From: Agromyces mangrovi
Lineage (GTDB): Bacteria > Actinomycetota > Actinomycetes > Actinomycetales > Microbacteriaceae
Direction: 5' to 3'
Length of the DNA: 64,000 nt
Assembly (NCBI RefSeq): GCF_030296695.1
Contig: NZ_AP027737.1
Location: 1,054,001 to 1,118,000, forward strand
How positions within the stretch are numbered: the stretch's first letter is position 1; every line of letters begins with the position of its first letter. The notes under the pieces were generated by a model. That model worked only from the letters and a program-made list of their open reading frames with translations, was not told the DNA's origin and ran no database searches. Of this stretch, positions 8,790-17,683 are shown one piece after another. The translations under genes were made by a program, and so were the position numbers.

Positions 8790-9549
8790 ATGACTGAGAC
8801 GTCGACGGTGGATGAGCAGCCCGATGTTCCGGCCCGATCGCAGACCGACGTGGTCATCGCGGGCATCAAGGGCATGATCACCGACGGGCGGCTCGGCCCC
8901 GGATCGCGGCTGCCGATCGAGCGCGACCTCGCGACCGAGCTCGGCGTCTCGCGCGGGTCGCTCCGCGAGGGTGCGTGCGCTCGCCATCCTGGGCGTGCTC
9001 GAGACCCGCCAGGGCGACGGCACGTACGTCACGTCGCTCGATCCGGAGCGGCTGCTGAGCCCGCTCGGCATCCTCGCCGAGCTGCACACCCCGGCGCACG
9101 CGGGGCACCTGCTGGCCGTGCGACGCGTGCTCGAAGCGGAGAGCGCCGCCCTCGCGGCATCCGCCCTCACCGACGACGACCTCGCCGCGCTCGACGCGAT
9201 CCTCGACGAGGTCGACGGCATCCTCGCCAGCGACCCCGACATGGACCTCGAACGTTTCATCGACACCGACACGGCGTTCCACCGGCGCATCGCGCAGGCG
9301 AGCGGCAACCCGGCGCTCGCGGGCATGATCGACAGCCTCGTGGGGCGCACCCACCGCGCCCGCCTCTGGCGCGCGATCACCGAGCGCGGCACCGTGCGCG
9401 AGACGCAGGGCGAGCACCGGGCGATCCTCGCCGAACTGCGGGCGCACGACCCGGAGCGGGCGCGCATCCGCATGGCCGTGCACATCCTCGGGGTCGAGGA
9501 GTTCGCGACCGCGCACGCCGGCGACGAGGCATCCGACCCCGCCCCGTGA
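8790..9549 (+). CDS. GntR/FCD regulator of the fucose genes (frameshifted)
   Basis: Restored length is 252 residues. The winged helix is RLPIERDLATELGVSRGSLRE, continuing VRALAILGVLETRQGDGTYV once one extra G in the GAGGG at 8967-8971 is removed. This is the only frameshift in the window that looks like an insertion. The FCD domain follows with FIDTDTAFHRRIAQASGN and the histidine in QGEHRAILAEL. The gene lies between the two minus-strand halves of the fucose pathway and converges on the dehydratase gene, so it is the likely pathway regulator. Unrepaired, it would encode only a truncated DNA-binding domain. Confidence 0.78.
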
Positions 9550-9562
9550 CGCACGCGACCGC

Positions 9563-10873
9563 TCACGCAACGGCGCGCACCCCGGCCCAGTAGCCGCCGT
9601 CGGGGTAGGCGTACTCGGCGACGGATGCCTCGAGCATCTCGGCGCTGTACCCCGGCTGCGACGGCAGCACGTAGTTGCCGTGCTCGACCACGCACGGGTC
9701 GACGAAGTGCTCGTGCAGGTGGTCGACGAACTCGGTGACGCGGTCGTCGAGCGAGCCCGACACGGCCACGTAGTCGAAGATCGACAGGTGCTGCACGAGC
9801 TCGCAGAGCCCGACGCCGCCGGCGTGCGGGCAGACCGGCACGTCGAACTTCTTCGCCATGAGGTACACCGCGAGGATCTCGTTGATGCTCGCGAGCCGCG
9901 CGGAGTCGAGCTGGCAGTAGTCGATCGCGCCGGCCTGGAACATCTGCTTGAACAGCACGCGGTTCATGCCGTGCTCGCCGGTCGCGACGCCGATCGGCGA
10001 GACGGCCTTGCGCACGGCGGCGTGGCCGAGCACGTCGTCGGGGCTCGTCGGCTCCTCGATCCAGTGCGGCTGGAACTCGGCGAGCGCGCCGACCCACTCG
10101 ATGGCCTGCGGCACGTCCCACACCTGGTTCGCGTCGATCATGAGCTTCGCGTCCCACCCGATCACCTCGCGCGCGATGCGCAGGCGCCGGATGTCGTCGT
10201 CGAGGTTCGCACCGACCTTCAGCTTCACGTGGCCGTAGCCCTCGTCGACGGCCTCCTGCAGCAGGCGGCGGAGCTTGTCGTCGCTGTAGCCGAGCCAGCC
10301 GGCGCTCGTCGTGTAGCAGGGGTAGCCGCCGCGTGCCTCGAGGTCGACGATGCGGTCGGCGCGGGTCGGGGCCATCTCCTCGAGCAGGGCGATCGCCTCG
10401 TCGCGCGTGAGGGCGTCGGAGAGGTAGCGCAGGTCGGCCACGTCGACGAGCTGCTCGGGGGTCATCTCGGCGAGCAGGCGCCAGAGCGGCACGCCGGCGC
10501 GGCGCGCGGCCATGTCCCAGAGCGCGTTCATCACGGCGGCCATGCCGAGGTGCACGACGCCCTTCTCGGGCCCGAGCCAGCGCAGCTGCGAGTCGGAGGC
10601 GAGCTCGCGGTAGACGGCGCCGAGGTCGTCGAGCAGGGCGTCGACGTCGCGGCCGACGAGCGGGGCGGCGTGCTGGCGTGCGGCCTCGGCGCAGAGGTCG
10701 TTGCCGCGGCCGATCGTGAAGGTGAAGCCGTAGCCGGCGAGGTCGCCGTCGGTCTCGAGCACGACGTAGGCAGCGGAGTAGTCGCCGTCCTTGTTCATGG
10801 CGTCGGAGCCGTCCATGCTGAGCGAGGTCGGGAAGCGCACGTCGTGGACGGTGACGGCGGTGATGGTGGTCAT
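9563..10873 (-). CDS. L-fuconate dehydratase (enolase superfamily)
   Basis: A 436-residue enzyme converting L-fuconate to 2-keto-3-deoxy-L-fuconate. It starts [17 protein letters not shown] and has the capping-domain [20 protein letters not shown] typical of this family and of human ENOSF1. The barrel shows the general base KLKVG, metal ligands in [20 protein letters not shown] and ATGEHGMNR, and the catalytic His in [11 protein letters not shown]. All catalytic positions are present. The start ATG overlaps the stop of the upstream aldo/keto reductase by ATGA. The family match is strong; related acids such as D-arabinonate might also be used. Confidence 0.88.
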   Translation of the reverse strand: MTTITAVTVHDVRFPTSLSMDGSDAMNKDGDYSAAYVVLETDGDLAGYGFTFTIGRGNDLCAEAARQHAAPLVGRDVDALLDDLGAVYRELASDSQLRWLGPEKGVVHLGMAAVMNALWDMAARRAGVPLWRLLAEMTPEQLVDVADLRYLSDALTRDEAIALLEEMAPTRADRIVDLEARGGYPCYTTSAGWLGYSDDKLRRLLQEAVDEGYGHVKLKVGANLDDDIRRLRIAREVIGWDAKLMIDANQVWDVPQAIEWVGALAEFQPHWIEEPTSPDDVLGHAAVRKAVSPIGVATGEHGMNRVLFKQMFQAGAIDYCQLDSARLASINEILAVYLMAKKFDVPVCPHAGGVGLCELVQHLSIFDYVAVSGSLDDRVTEFVDHLHEHFVDPCVVEHGNYVLPSQPGYSAEMLEASVAEYAYPDGGYWAGVRAVA

Positions 10874-11913
10874 GCGGTGGGTGCTCCGTTCGGGGCGTGG
10901 GTGACGGCGGATGCCTCCGAGGCATCCGCTCGCGAATGCAGTGCGTCGGCGCGCAGCAGGCCGCGCTCGGCGAGCGCGTGCCAGAGTTCGTCGGGGATGT
11001 CGGTGGAGTAGCGCTCGAGGGTGCTCGCCACGTGCGCCTCGGTGCGGGTGCCGACGACGACCGAGACGACGGCCGGATGCCGCAGGGGGAACGCGATCGC
11101 GGCCTCCGGCAGGGTGACGCCGAACTCGGCGCACGTCGAGGCGATGGCGCGGGCCCGCGCGATCACCTCGGCGGGCGCGGGACCGTAGTCGTAGTGCGCG
11201 TCGTCGGGCACGGTGGGCGCGGCCATGAGGCCCGAGTTGTAGACGGCCGCGGCGACGATGCCGACGCCGCGTTCGGCGGCGACGGGCAGCAGGTCGTCGA
11301 GCGAGTTCTGCTCGAACAGCGTGTAGCGGCCCGCGAGCATCACGACGTCGAGGTCGCTCTCGCGCACGAAGCGCGCGGGCAGCGCCGACTGGTTCATGCC
11401 GGTGCCGATCGCGCCGACGACGCCCTGGTCGCGCAGCTCGACGAGGGCGGGGAAGGCGCCGGCGAGCGCCTCGTCGCCGTGGTGGTCGGGGTCGTGCACG
11501 TAGACGACGTCGATGCGGTCCGTGCCGAGGCGCTTGAGGCTCTGCTCGATCGAGCGGAGCACGCCGTCGCGCGAGAAGTCCCAGACGCGCTTCGTGTCGG
11601 CGGGCACGACGAAGCCCTGGTCGTCCTGCCGGTCGGCGGTCTCGGGGCTCGGCACGAGCAGGCGCCCGACCTTGGTCGAGAGCACGTACTCGTCGCGCGG
11701 GCGTCCGGCGAGCGCGGCGCCGAGCCGGCGCTCGGAGAGCCCGAGCCCGTAGTGCGGCGCGGCGTCGAAGTAGCGGATGCCGGCATCCCAGGCCGCGTCG
11801 ACGGCGGCGGCGGATGCCTCGTCGCTCGTCTCGCGGTTCAGGTTGCCGAACTGGGCGACGCCCATGCCGATCTCGGTGAGCGGCAGGCCGGTGCGGAGCG
11901 CACGGCTCTCCAT
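10870..11913 (-). CDS. Aldo/keto reductase, probable L-fucose 1-dehydrogenase
   Basis: A 347-residue AKR. The catalytic tetrad positions are visible: [10 protein letters not shown] (Asp, Tyr), LSTKVGR (Lys) and [11 protein letters not shown] (His). Homologues of this type oxidise L-fucose or related D-threo aldoses at C1. It heads the minus-strand operon with the fuconate dehydratase, with a GAAGGAG site 7 nt before the ATG at 11913. The C-terminus ADASEASA is encoded over an 11-bp inverted repeat of the GGATGCC word (10907-10929). No L-fuconolactonase gene is visible in the window, so that step is either spontaneous or encoded elsewhere. Confidence 0.8.
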   Translation of the reverse strand: MESRALRTGLPLTEIGMGVAQFGNLNRETSDEASAAAVDAAWDAGIRYFDAAPHYGLGLSERRLGAALAGRPRDEYVLSTKVGRLLVPSPETADRQDDQGFVVPADTKRVWDFSRDGVLRSIEQSLKRLGTDRIDVVYVHDPDHHGDEALAGAFPALVELRDQGVVGAIGTGMNQSALPARFVRESDLDVVMLAGRYTLFEQNSLDDLLPVAAERGVGIVAAAVYNSGLMAAPTVPDDAHYDYGPAPAEVIARARAIASTCAEFGVTLPEAAIAFPLRHPAVVSVVVGTRTEAHVASTLERYSTDIPDELWHALAERGLLRADALHSRADASEASAVTHAPNGAPTA

Positions 11914-11982
11914 CGAGGTGCTCCTTCGTGTTTCCCTGCACCGCGCGTGGTCTCCGCGGGTGCGCACCGCAGCGTGGGTGCG

Positions 11983-11995
11983 TCTAAAGATTAGA
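11983..11995. promoter_or_regulatory. Inverted repeat TCTAA-AGA-TTAGA, candidate GntR operator
   Basis: A perfect 5-bp inverted repeat with a 3-bp centre lies in an AT-rich island between the divergent AKR and alcohol dehydrogenase genes. It is a candidate site for the 8790-9549 regulator acting on either or both directions. Confidence 0.5.
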
Positions 11996-12030
11996 TCAAT
12001 TTTGCGAGCGACGCATCCCGTAGGCTCAGT

Positions 12031-12060
12031 TTGGCGGATTCTTGGCGCACGGCCTACAAT
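12031..12060 (+). promoter_or_regulatory. Promoter of the alcohol dehydrogenase-KDG operon
   Basis: TTGGCG (12031-12036) and TACAAT (12055-12060) are 18 bp apart. The start codon lies at 12097, with GGAG 7 nt before it. Confidence 0.55.
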
Positions 12061-12096
12061 TCACTCGCCCATTCATCGGACATTCTGGAGCACCTG

Positions 12097-13160
12097 ATGC
12101 GCACAGTCGCGTACGTCGGCGAACACACCCTCGAGACCCGTGAAGCGGAGCCGGCTCCCCCGGTGCGGGCCAGGTCCGCATCCGCGTGGCCTACGTCGGC
12201 CTCTGCGGCACCGACCTGCACATCGTCCACGGCAACATGGACGCCCGCGTGGAGATGCCGCTGGTGTTCGGCCACGAGATGAGCGGCACCGTCGAGTCGG
12301 TCGGCGAGGGCGTCTCCGACTGGGCCGTGGGCGACCTCGTCACGGTCATGCCGCTCGACTGGGACGGCACCTGCCCGGCCTGCCTCGCGGGCAACACCCA
12401 TATCTGCCAGCACCTCGACTTCATCGGCATCGACTCCCCCGGTGCGCTGCAGGAACTCTGGAACGTGCCCGCCCACACGCTCGTGCGCATGCCCGAGGGC
12501 ATCGCCCTCGACGCCGCCGCGCTCGTCGAGCCGGTCGCCGTCGCCGTGCACGACGTGCGGCGCTCGGAGCTCGCGCCCGGCGACCGCGCGGTCGTCATCG
12601 GCGGCGGTCCGATCGGCGTGCTCATCGCCACGGTCGCGCGCCACTTCGGCGCCGAGGTCGCGGTGATCGAGCTCGACCCCGCGCGACGCGCGCAGATCGA
12701 GGGCCTCGGCTTCGTCACGATCGACCCGCGCGAGACCGACCAGGTCGCGTGGGTCGAGGAGTGGACCGGCGGCGCAGGTGCCGACGTCGTCTTCGAGGTC
12801 TCGGGAGCTGCGGCCGCCGTGCTCGGCGCGACCTCGCTCGCCAAGGTGCGCGGCACGCTCGTCGTCGTCGCGATCCACCCGACCCCGCGCGAGATCGACC
12901 TGCAGCGCGTGTTCTGGCGTGAGCTGCGCATCCTCGGCGCGCGCGTCTACCAGCGCCCCGACTTCGAGACCGCGGTCGAGCTCATCGCCGACGGCGTCAT
13001 CCCGACCGACCTCATGATCACGCGCGTCGTGCCCATGGAGGAGACTCAGGCGGCGTTCGCCGACCTCGAGGCCGGCAAGGCCATGAAGATCCTCGTCGGG
13101 GTCTCGGGCTCGGGCGATGCCGACGAGGCATCCGCCACCACCGAGGAGGCACTCGCATGA
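12097..13160 (+). CDS. Zinc-dependent alcohol dehydrogenase (MDR family), sugar-acid or polyol type (frameshifted)
   Basis: Restored length is 354 residues. It starts MRTVAYVGEHTLETREAEPAPP; one added C in the C5 run at 12157-12161 continues GAGQVRIRVAYVGLCGTDLH. Catalytic zinc ligands are the Cys in GLCGTD and the His-Glu in FGHEMSG; structural-zinc cysteines lie in CPACLAGNTHIC. The Rossmann motif is VVIGGGPIGVL. Relatives oxidise L-galactonate, L-gulonate, sorbitol or L-threonine. Company with KduD, KDPG aldolase and KDG kinase favours a sugar acid. It is the first gene of a four-gene operon and overlaps the next gene by ATGA. Confidence 0.75.
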
Positions 13161-13912
13161 GCGCGTTCGACCTCACCGGGAAGCTCGCCGTCGTCACGGG
13201 CGCGAAGCGCGGCATCGGCCACGGCATGGCCGTCGCCCTCGCCGAGGCGGGCGCGGATGTCATCGGCGTGAGCGCCACCATCGAGGCATCCGGCAGCGCA
13301 ATCGGCGAGGCCGTCACGAGCCTCGGCCGCAACTTCGAGGCGCGCGCCGTCGACTTCGCCGACCGGGCCGCGGTGCTCGCGTTCGGCGACGAGCTCGCGG
13401 AGCGCGCCCCCGACATCCTCGTGAACAACGCCGGCACCATCGAGCGCGCGCCGGCGGCGGAGCATCCGCTCGAACTCTGGGACCGCGTGATCGAGGTCGA
13501 CCTCTCGAGCCAGTTCGCGCTGACCCAGAAGGTCGCCGCGCCGATGCTCGCGCGCGGCTCGGGCAAGGTCATCTTCACCGCGAGCCTGCTGAGCTTCCAG
13601 GGCGGCATCAACGTGCCGGGCTACGCGTCGGCCAAGTCGGGCATCGCGGGGCTCACGAAGGCGCTCGCGAACGAGTGGGCGTCGCAGGGCGTGAACGTGA
13701 ACGCGATCGCGCCGGGCTACATCGCGACCGACAACACGCAGGCGCTGCAGGACGACCCCGACCGGTCGCGGTCGATCCTCGAGCGCATCCCCGCCGGGCG
13801 CTGGGGCCGCGCGTCGGATCTCGGCGGTGCGACGGTGTTCCTGGCGTCGCCGGCGTCGGATTACGTCTCGGGTATCGTGCTGCCCGTGGACGGCGGATGG
13901 CTCGGGCGATGA
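13157..13912 (+). CDS. kduD: KduD-like SDR (2-deoxy-D-gluconate 3-dehydrogenase type)
   Basis: A 251-residue classical SDR: TGAKRGIGHGMA for cofactor binding (about residues 14-25), ILVNNAGTIER, and YASAKSGIAGL as the YxxxK active site. The C-terminal IVLPVDGGWLGR is typical of KduD and gluconate 5-dehydrogenase relatives. It interconverts keto-deoxy sugar acids so that they can enter the KDG branch. It overlaps both neighbours (ATGA upstream and downstream), indicating a single translational unit. The symbol reflects the subfamily; the precise substrate is not shown by sequence. Confidence 0.7.
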   Translation: MSAFDLTGKLAVVTGAKRGIGHGMAVALAEAGADVIGVSATIEASGSAIGEAVTSLGRNFEARAVDFADRAAVLAFGDELAERAPDILVNNAGTIERAPAAEHPLELWDRVIEVDLSSQFALTQKVAAPMLARGSGKVIFTASLLSFQGGINVPGYASAKSGIAGLTKALANEWASQGVNVNAIAPGYIATDNTQALQDDPDRSRSILERIPAGRWGRASDLGGATVFLASPASDYVSGIVLPVDGGWLGR

Positions 13913-14526
13913 TGCTCGACGGCGTCGGCATCGTGCCGGTCGTCGTGATCGACGACGCGGCGCAGGCGCCCGGGCTCGTGGCCGCGCTGGCCGCAGGCGG
14001 CATCCGCTGCGCCGAGATCACGATGCGCACGGATGCAGGGATCGACGCGATCCGCGAGGCCACCGCCGCGCTGCCCGACGGCTTCCTGGTGGGTGCCGGC
14101 ACGGTGCTGACGGGGGCAGACGTCGACCGCGCCGTCGACGCGGGCGCGCGGTTCATCGTGTCGCCCGGGCTCGACGACGAGGTGCTCGCGCGGTGCGCCG
14201 CGCTCGACGTGCCGGTCGTGCCGGGCGTCGCGACCGCGACCGAGGTGCAGCGGGCGCTGCGCGCCGGACTCGACCACCTGAAGCTCTTCCCCGCCGGGGT
14301 GCTCGGCGGGCTGGCGATGATCTCGGCGCTGGCCGGGCCGTTCCCCCAGGTGCGCTTCCTGCCGAGCGGTGGCGTGAGTCCGTCGAACGCGGCGGAGTAC
14401 GCAGCGTCGCCGCACGTGTTCGCGGTGAGCGGCAGCTGGATGGCGCCGCGCGACCTCATCGCCGCGGGCGACTGGGACGAGATCACTCGCCGGTCGCGTG
14501 CGGCGATGGAGTTGGTGGGGGCCTGA
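13909..14526 (+). CDS. eda: 2-keto-3-deoxy-6-phosphogluconate aldolase
   Basis: A 205-residue class I aldolase of the KDPG/KHG family. It contains the early GIVPVVVIDDAAQAP, CAEITMRTDAG with the catalytic Glu, the VGAGTVLTG loop, and the Schiff-base lysine in DHLKLFPAG. LPSGGV phosphate-binding residues follow. It splits KDPG into pyruvate and glyceraldehyde-3-phosphate. The start is one of two consecutive ATGs at 13909 and 13912; the first overlaps the SDR stop. The kinase supplying its substrate is the next gene. Confidence 0.88.
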   Translation: MMLDGVGIVPVVVIDDAAQAPGLVAALAAGGIRCAEITMRTDAGIDAIREATAALPDGFLVGAGTVLTGADVDRAVDAGARFIVSPGLDDEVLARCAALDVPVVPGVATATEVQRALRAGLDHLKLFPAGVLGGLAMISALAGPFPQVRFLPSGGVSPSNAAEYAASPHVFAVSGSWMAPRDLIAAGDWDEITRRSRAAMELVGA

Positions 14527-15596
14527 TGGCTGCCGGCGGTCTCGCAGGCGAGGGGCGGGCGGATGCCGCTGGGCCCGCGTCGCCCGTGGCATCCGGCCGT
14601 GTGCTGACCGTCGGCGAGGGCCTCGCGGTGCTGCGCGCGCGCGACATCGGGTCGCTCGTGACCGTCGGCGACCTCGTCGTCGGCACCGGCGGCGCCGAGG
14701 GCAACGTGGCGATCGGGCTCGCGCGGCTCGGCACGCCCGTGACCTGGCTCGGCCGGGTCGGCGACGACGGCTTCGGTCGTCGCGTCGTGCGCGAGCTGCG
14801 CGCCGAGGGGGTCGACGTGGTCGCCCCGGTCGACGCGGGTGCGCCGACCGGTCTGCTGGTCAAGTCGACGCCCGCCGCCGGTCGCACCGATGTCGCGTAC
14901 TACCGCGCGGGCAGTGCGGGCAGTCGCCTCGAGGCATCCGACCTCGACGCCGTCGACGTGGCCGAGTTCGCGCTCGTGCACGTCACGGGCATCACGCCGG
15001 CGCTGTCTGCGAGCGCCTCCGGTGCCGTCGATGCGCTCGTGGCCCGGGCGGTCGCCGCGGGCGTCCCGGTGTCGTTCGACGTGAACCACCGGTCGAGCCT
15101 GTGGGCCGATGCGGATGCGGCCGCCGAGCGGTACCGCGCGCTCGCCGCGCAGGCCTCCGTCGTGTTCGCCGGGGACGACGAGGCGGCGTTGCTGGTGGGG
15201 CCGGGTTCGCCCGAGGAGTTGGCTGAGCGGCTGGCGGGGCTCGGGCCGGCCGAGGTCGTGATCAAGCTCGGCGCCGAGGGGGCGCTCGTGCGCACGGGCG
15301 CCGGTGCCGTCGATGGTGGCACCCGCCACGACGGTCGCGCGGCCGACAGCGACGGAACGCCGCAGGTGCTCCGGCGCGCGGCCGTGCCGGTCGAGGTCGT
15401 CGACACCGTCGGCGCAGGCGACGCGTTCGTCGCCGGATACCTGGCCGAGCGCGTCGCCGGACTACCGGTCGCCGCGCGACTCGCGACCGCCGTGCGCACC
15501 GGTGCCGCCGCCTGTACCCATCCCGGCGACTGGGAGGGCGCGGCAACCCGTGCCGACCTCGCTCAGGACGTCGGCGGCGACCCCGTGCGGCGCTGA
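14526..15596 (+). CDS. kdgK: 2-keto-3-deoxygluconate kinase (PfkB family)
   Basis: A 356-residue ribokinase/PfkB-family protein. The N-terminal substrate region has VGTGGAEGNVAIGLARLG, and the C-terminal PfkB signature VVDTVGAGDAFVAGYLAE carries the catalytic Asp and anion hole. It phosphorylates KDG to KDPG for the preceding aldolase. The ATG shares one base with the aldolase stop (TGATG). About 20 extra N-terminal residues precede the first strand, so a later start is possible. The gene ends the operon, followed by repeat family A. Confidence 0.82.
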   Translation: MAAGGLAGEGRADAAGPASPVASGRVLTVGEGLAVLRARDIGSLVTVGDLVVGTGGAEGNVAIGLARLGTPVTWLGRVGDDGFGRRVVRELRAEGVDVVAPVDAGAPTGLLVKSTPAAGRTDVAYYRAGSAGSRLEASDLDAVDVAEFALVHVTGITPALSASASGAVDALVARAVAAGVPVSFDVNHRSSLWADADAAAERYRALAAQASVVFAGDDEAALLVGPGSPEELAERLAGLGPAEVVIKLGAEGALVRTGAGAVDGGTRHDGRAADSDGTPQVLRRAAVPVEVVDTVGAGDAFVAGYLAERVAGLPVAARLATAVRTGAAACTHPGDWEGAATRADLAQDVGGDPVRR

Positions 15597-15634
15597 TCCG
15601 CAGCATCCGCCCCTGCCGGCCGCACCTCGGAGCG

Positions 15635-15743
15635 CACCGGCACGTGCCGATCACTTCGGCCCGTCGAAGTCACACGGGCCCGCGCTCCAGCACGTGCCGA
15701 TGTGATTTCGACGTGCCGAATCGGCGAGCGGATGCCTCCCGCG
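15635..15743. repeat. Intergenic repeat family A, copy 2
   Basis: It begins with the 20-mer shared exactly with 1496-1515, holds two GCACGTGCCGAT words, and ends TTTCGACGTGCCGAA followed by CGGCGAGCGGATGCC, nearly identical to the end of copy 3. Confidence 0.7.
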
Positions 15744-15848
15744 GACCTGACGGTCGCGTCGGACGTGCGTCCACCCTGACGTTGCGGTCCACGGCGTCGG
15801 GAGTATTGTGAGCTTCGCTCAGTTCTCCCCCGAACCCGAGAGCACCCG

Positions 15849-16082
15849 ATGTACACGTCCGAGATCCCCTTGATGGACAGCGCCATCACCGCGCACGAGC
15901 GTCGCCTGCACGAGCGGGCCTGGGCGGTGCGTCGACGCGAGCTGGAGGCCGCCCGAGGCGTCGGCCTCGCCGCGGAGCCGGAGCCCGAACCGCTGCACCA
16001 CGGCCTGCGCGCCCTCTGGGACCGCTGGTTCGGCGGCCACGGCCACGGGCACGGCCACCACGGCGCCCGCATCGCGCACTGA
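15849..16082 (+). CDS. Small His-rich hypothetical protein
   Basis: A 77-residue protein not recognised as any family. Residues 10-50 look helical and charged (HERRLHERAWAVRRRELEAARG), followed by LHHGLRALWDRWFGG and the tail HGHGHGHHG. A His tail like this could bind metal. The start at 15849 has a weak GAGAG upstream. It stands alone between two copies of repeat family A, with no evident operon partner. Codon third positions are GC-rich as in real genes here, and an uninterrupted frame of this composition is modest evidence for coding. Confidence 0.55.
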   Translation: MYTSEIPLMDSAITAHERRLHERAWAVRRRELEAARGVGLAAEPEPEPLHHGLRALWDRWFGGHGHGHGHHGARIAH

Positions 16083-16110
16083 CCCCCGCGCGACCCCCTC
16101 GAGGCACCTT

Positions 16111-16197
16111 CCGGCACGTGCCGGTCGTTCCGGCACGTCGAACTCGGCGTGCCGAACCGAATTCGACGTGCCGAAGCGGCGAGCGGATGCCCCGGGG
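16111..16197. repeat. Intergenic repeat family A, copy 3
   Basis: It contains CCGGCACGTGCCGG, TTCCGGCACGTCGAA and AATTCGACGTGCCGAA, then CGGCGAGCGGATGCC. Copies 2 and 3 bracket the small His-rich gene. It lies directly after the 3' end of the amidase gene. Confidence 0.7.
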
Positions 16198-16208
16198 CCG
16201 CCCCGCGC

Positions 16209-17648
16209 TCAGCCGATCGACGCCCAGTCGGGCGTCGCCGCCGACCCGCGGGCACCCTCGAACCAACGCGCCACGCGCAGCAGCACGACGTCGTCGAACC
16301 GCTGCCCGGCGAGCTGCACGCCGACCGGCCGCCCGTCGGCCGTGAACCCCGCGTTGAGCGAGACCGCGGGCTGGTCGGAGACGTTGTACGGCGCCGTGAA
16401 CCCGATGTGGTGCAGCGACGTCGCCGGGTCGTTCGACGGCATCGGCCACTCGGCCGGGAACGCGGCACCCGGCGACACCGGCGAGACGACCACGTCGTAG
16501 GGCAGGGTCGCGGCCACGGTGCGCGCTCGCAGCGCCTGCACCTGCTGGAACGCGTCGAGCACCGCCAGCCCCTCGGCCCCGCGAGCTCCCTCGGTCCAGT
16601 CGAGGATGAACGGCAGCACGCGCTCGCGTCGCTCCGGGGGCATCCGCTCGAGGTCGAGCAACGAGCGTGCGCGCAGGAACAGGTCGAGCCCGTCGAGCAT
16701 CTCGGGCGTCGCGAACGGCGCGATCTCGGTCACATCGGCCCCCGCGTCGGCGAACCGGTCGACGGCGCCCCGCACGACCGCGGCCACCTCCGGGTCGACC
16801 GTCGCACCCCACCCCGCATCGAGGTGCCAGGCGATCCGCAGGCCCCGCATGTCCTCCCGTGGACTGTTGCGCACCAGATCCCAATCGAGCGACACCGGCA
16901 CCTGCGTGTGGTCGCGCGCATCCGCCCCGGTCGCGACCTCCAGGAACAGCGACGCGTCGTCGACCGTGCGCGCGAGCGGCCCGATGCAGCGCCAGGGGTA
17001 CGGCGGGTCGACCGGCACCAGCCCGTGCGTCGGCTTGTGCCCGACCAGCCCGAGCCAGCTCGCCGGCAGGCGCACCGACCCGCCGATGTCGCTGCCCGAG
17101 TGCAGGGGGCCGAGGGATGCCGCCGCCGCGGCGCCCGCACCGCCGCTCGAGCCGCCGACCGTCCAGGCCGGGTTCCACGGGCTGCGGGTGATGCCGTGCA
17201 GGCCCGAGACGCCCGACGAGAGCATGCCGAAGTCGGGCATGACGGTCGTTCCGAAGCGCACGGCACCGCTCTCGGCGAGCAGTCGTGCGATCGGCCCGTC
17301 GGCGGTCGCCGGCGGCGCGTCGGCCCACGCCGCGGTGCCCGACGGCTGCGGTGTGCCTGCCGTGGCGACGTTCTCCTTGATCGTGATCGGCACGCCGTCG
17401 AGCGGTCCGGCAGGGGCATCCGCCGCCCACCGCCTCGCACTCGCCGCTGCCGCCGCGCGCGCCTGCTCGGGCACGAGCCGGTAGAACGCGTTGAGGCGCG
17501 GCTCGAGCCGGTCGACCCGAGCGAGCACCGCGTCGAGCACGTCGACCGGGTTGAACTCGTGAGCCGCGTAGCCGGCGACGAGCTCGGTCGCGGTGCGCAG
17601 GGCCAGGTCGTCGGATGCCCCGATCGGGCGCTCGTCGGAGACCGTCAT
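16209..17648 (-). CDS. Amidase signature family amidase
   Basis: A 479-residue amidase. The Ser-cisSer-Lys triad is visible: Lys in PITIKENVA (about residue 92), the glycine-rich GGSSGGAGAAAA, and the nucleophile region GSDIGGSVRLPAS. It hydrolyses a small amide, and the substrate cannot be told from sequence. There is no signal peptide, so it is cytoplasmic. It begins 35 bp after the GH31 stop on the same strand with its own GGGAGG site, so it may be a distal operon member or separately transcribed. Confidence 0.85.
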   Translation of the reverse strand: MTVSDERPIGASDDLALRTATELVAGYAAHEFNPVDVLDAVLARVDRLEPRLNAFYRLVPEQARAAAAASARRWAADAPAGPLDGVPITIKENVATAGTPQPSGTAAWADAPPATADGPIARLLAESGAVRFGTTVMPDFGMLSSGVSGLHGITRSPWNPAWTVGGSSGGAGAAAAASLGPLHSGSDIGGSVRLPASWLGLVGHKPTHGLVPVDPPYPWRCIGPLARTVDDASLFLEVATGADARDHTQVPVSLDWDLVRNSPREDMRGLRIAWHLDAGWGATVDPEVAAVVRGAVDRFADAGADVTEIAPFATPEMLDGLDLFLRARSLLDLERMPPERRERVLPFILDWTEGARGAEGLAVLDAFQQVQALRARTVAATLPYDVVVSPVSPGAAFPAEWPMPSNDPATSLHHIGFTAPYNVSDQPAVSLNAGFTADGRPVGVQLAGQRFDDVVLLRVARWFEGARGSAATPDWASIG

Positions 17649-17683
17649 GCTCGCTCGACCTCCCGACCCGCGTCCCGGTGCGA

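Noticed and set aside
9563..11941. Possible aldo/keto reductase-fuconate dehydratase fusion in one frame
   Set aside because: The upstream part of the frame is not the reductase frame. The reductase has its own stop overlapping the dehydratase ATG.
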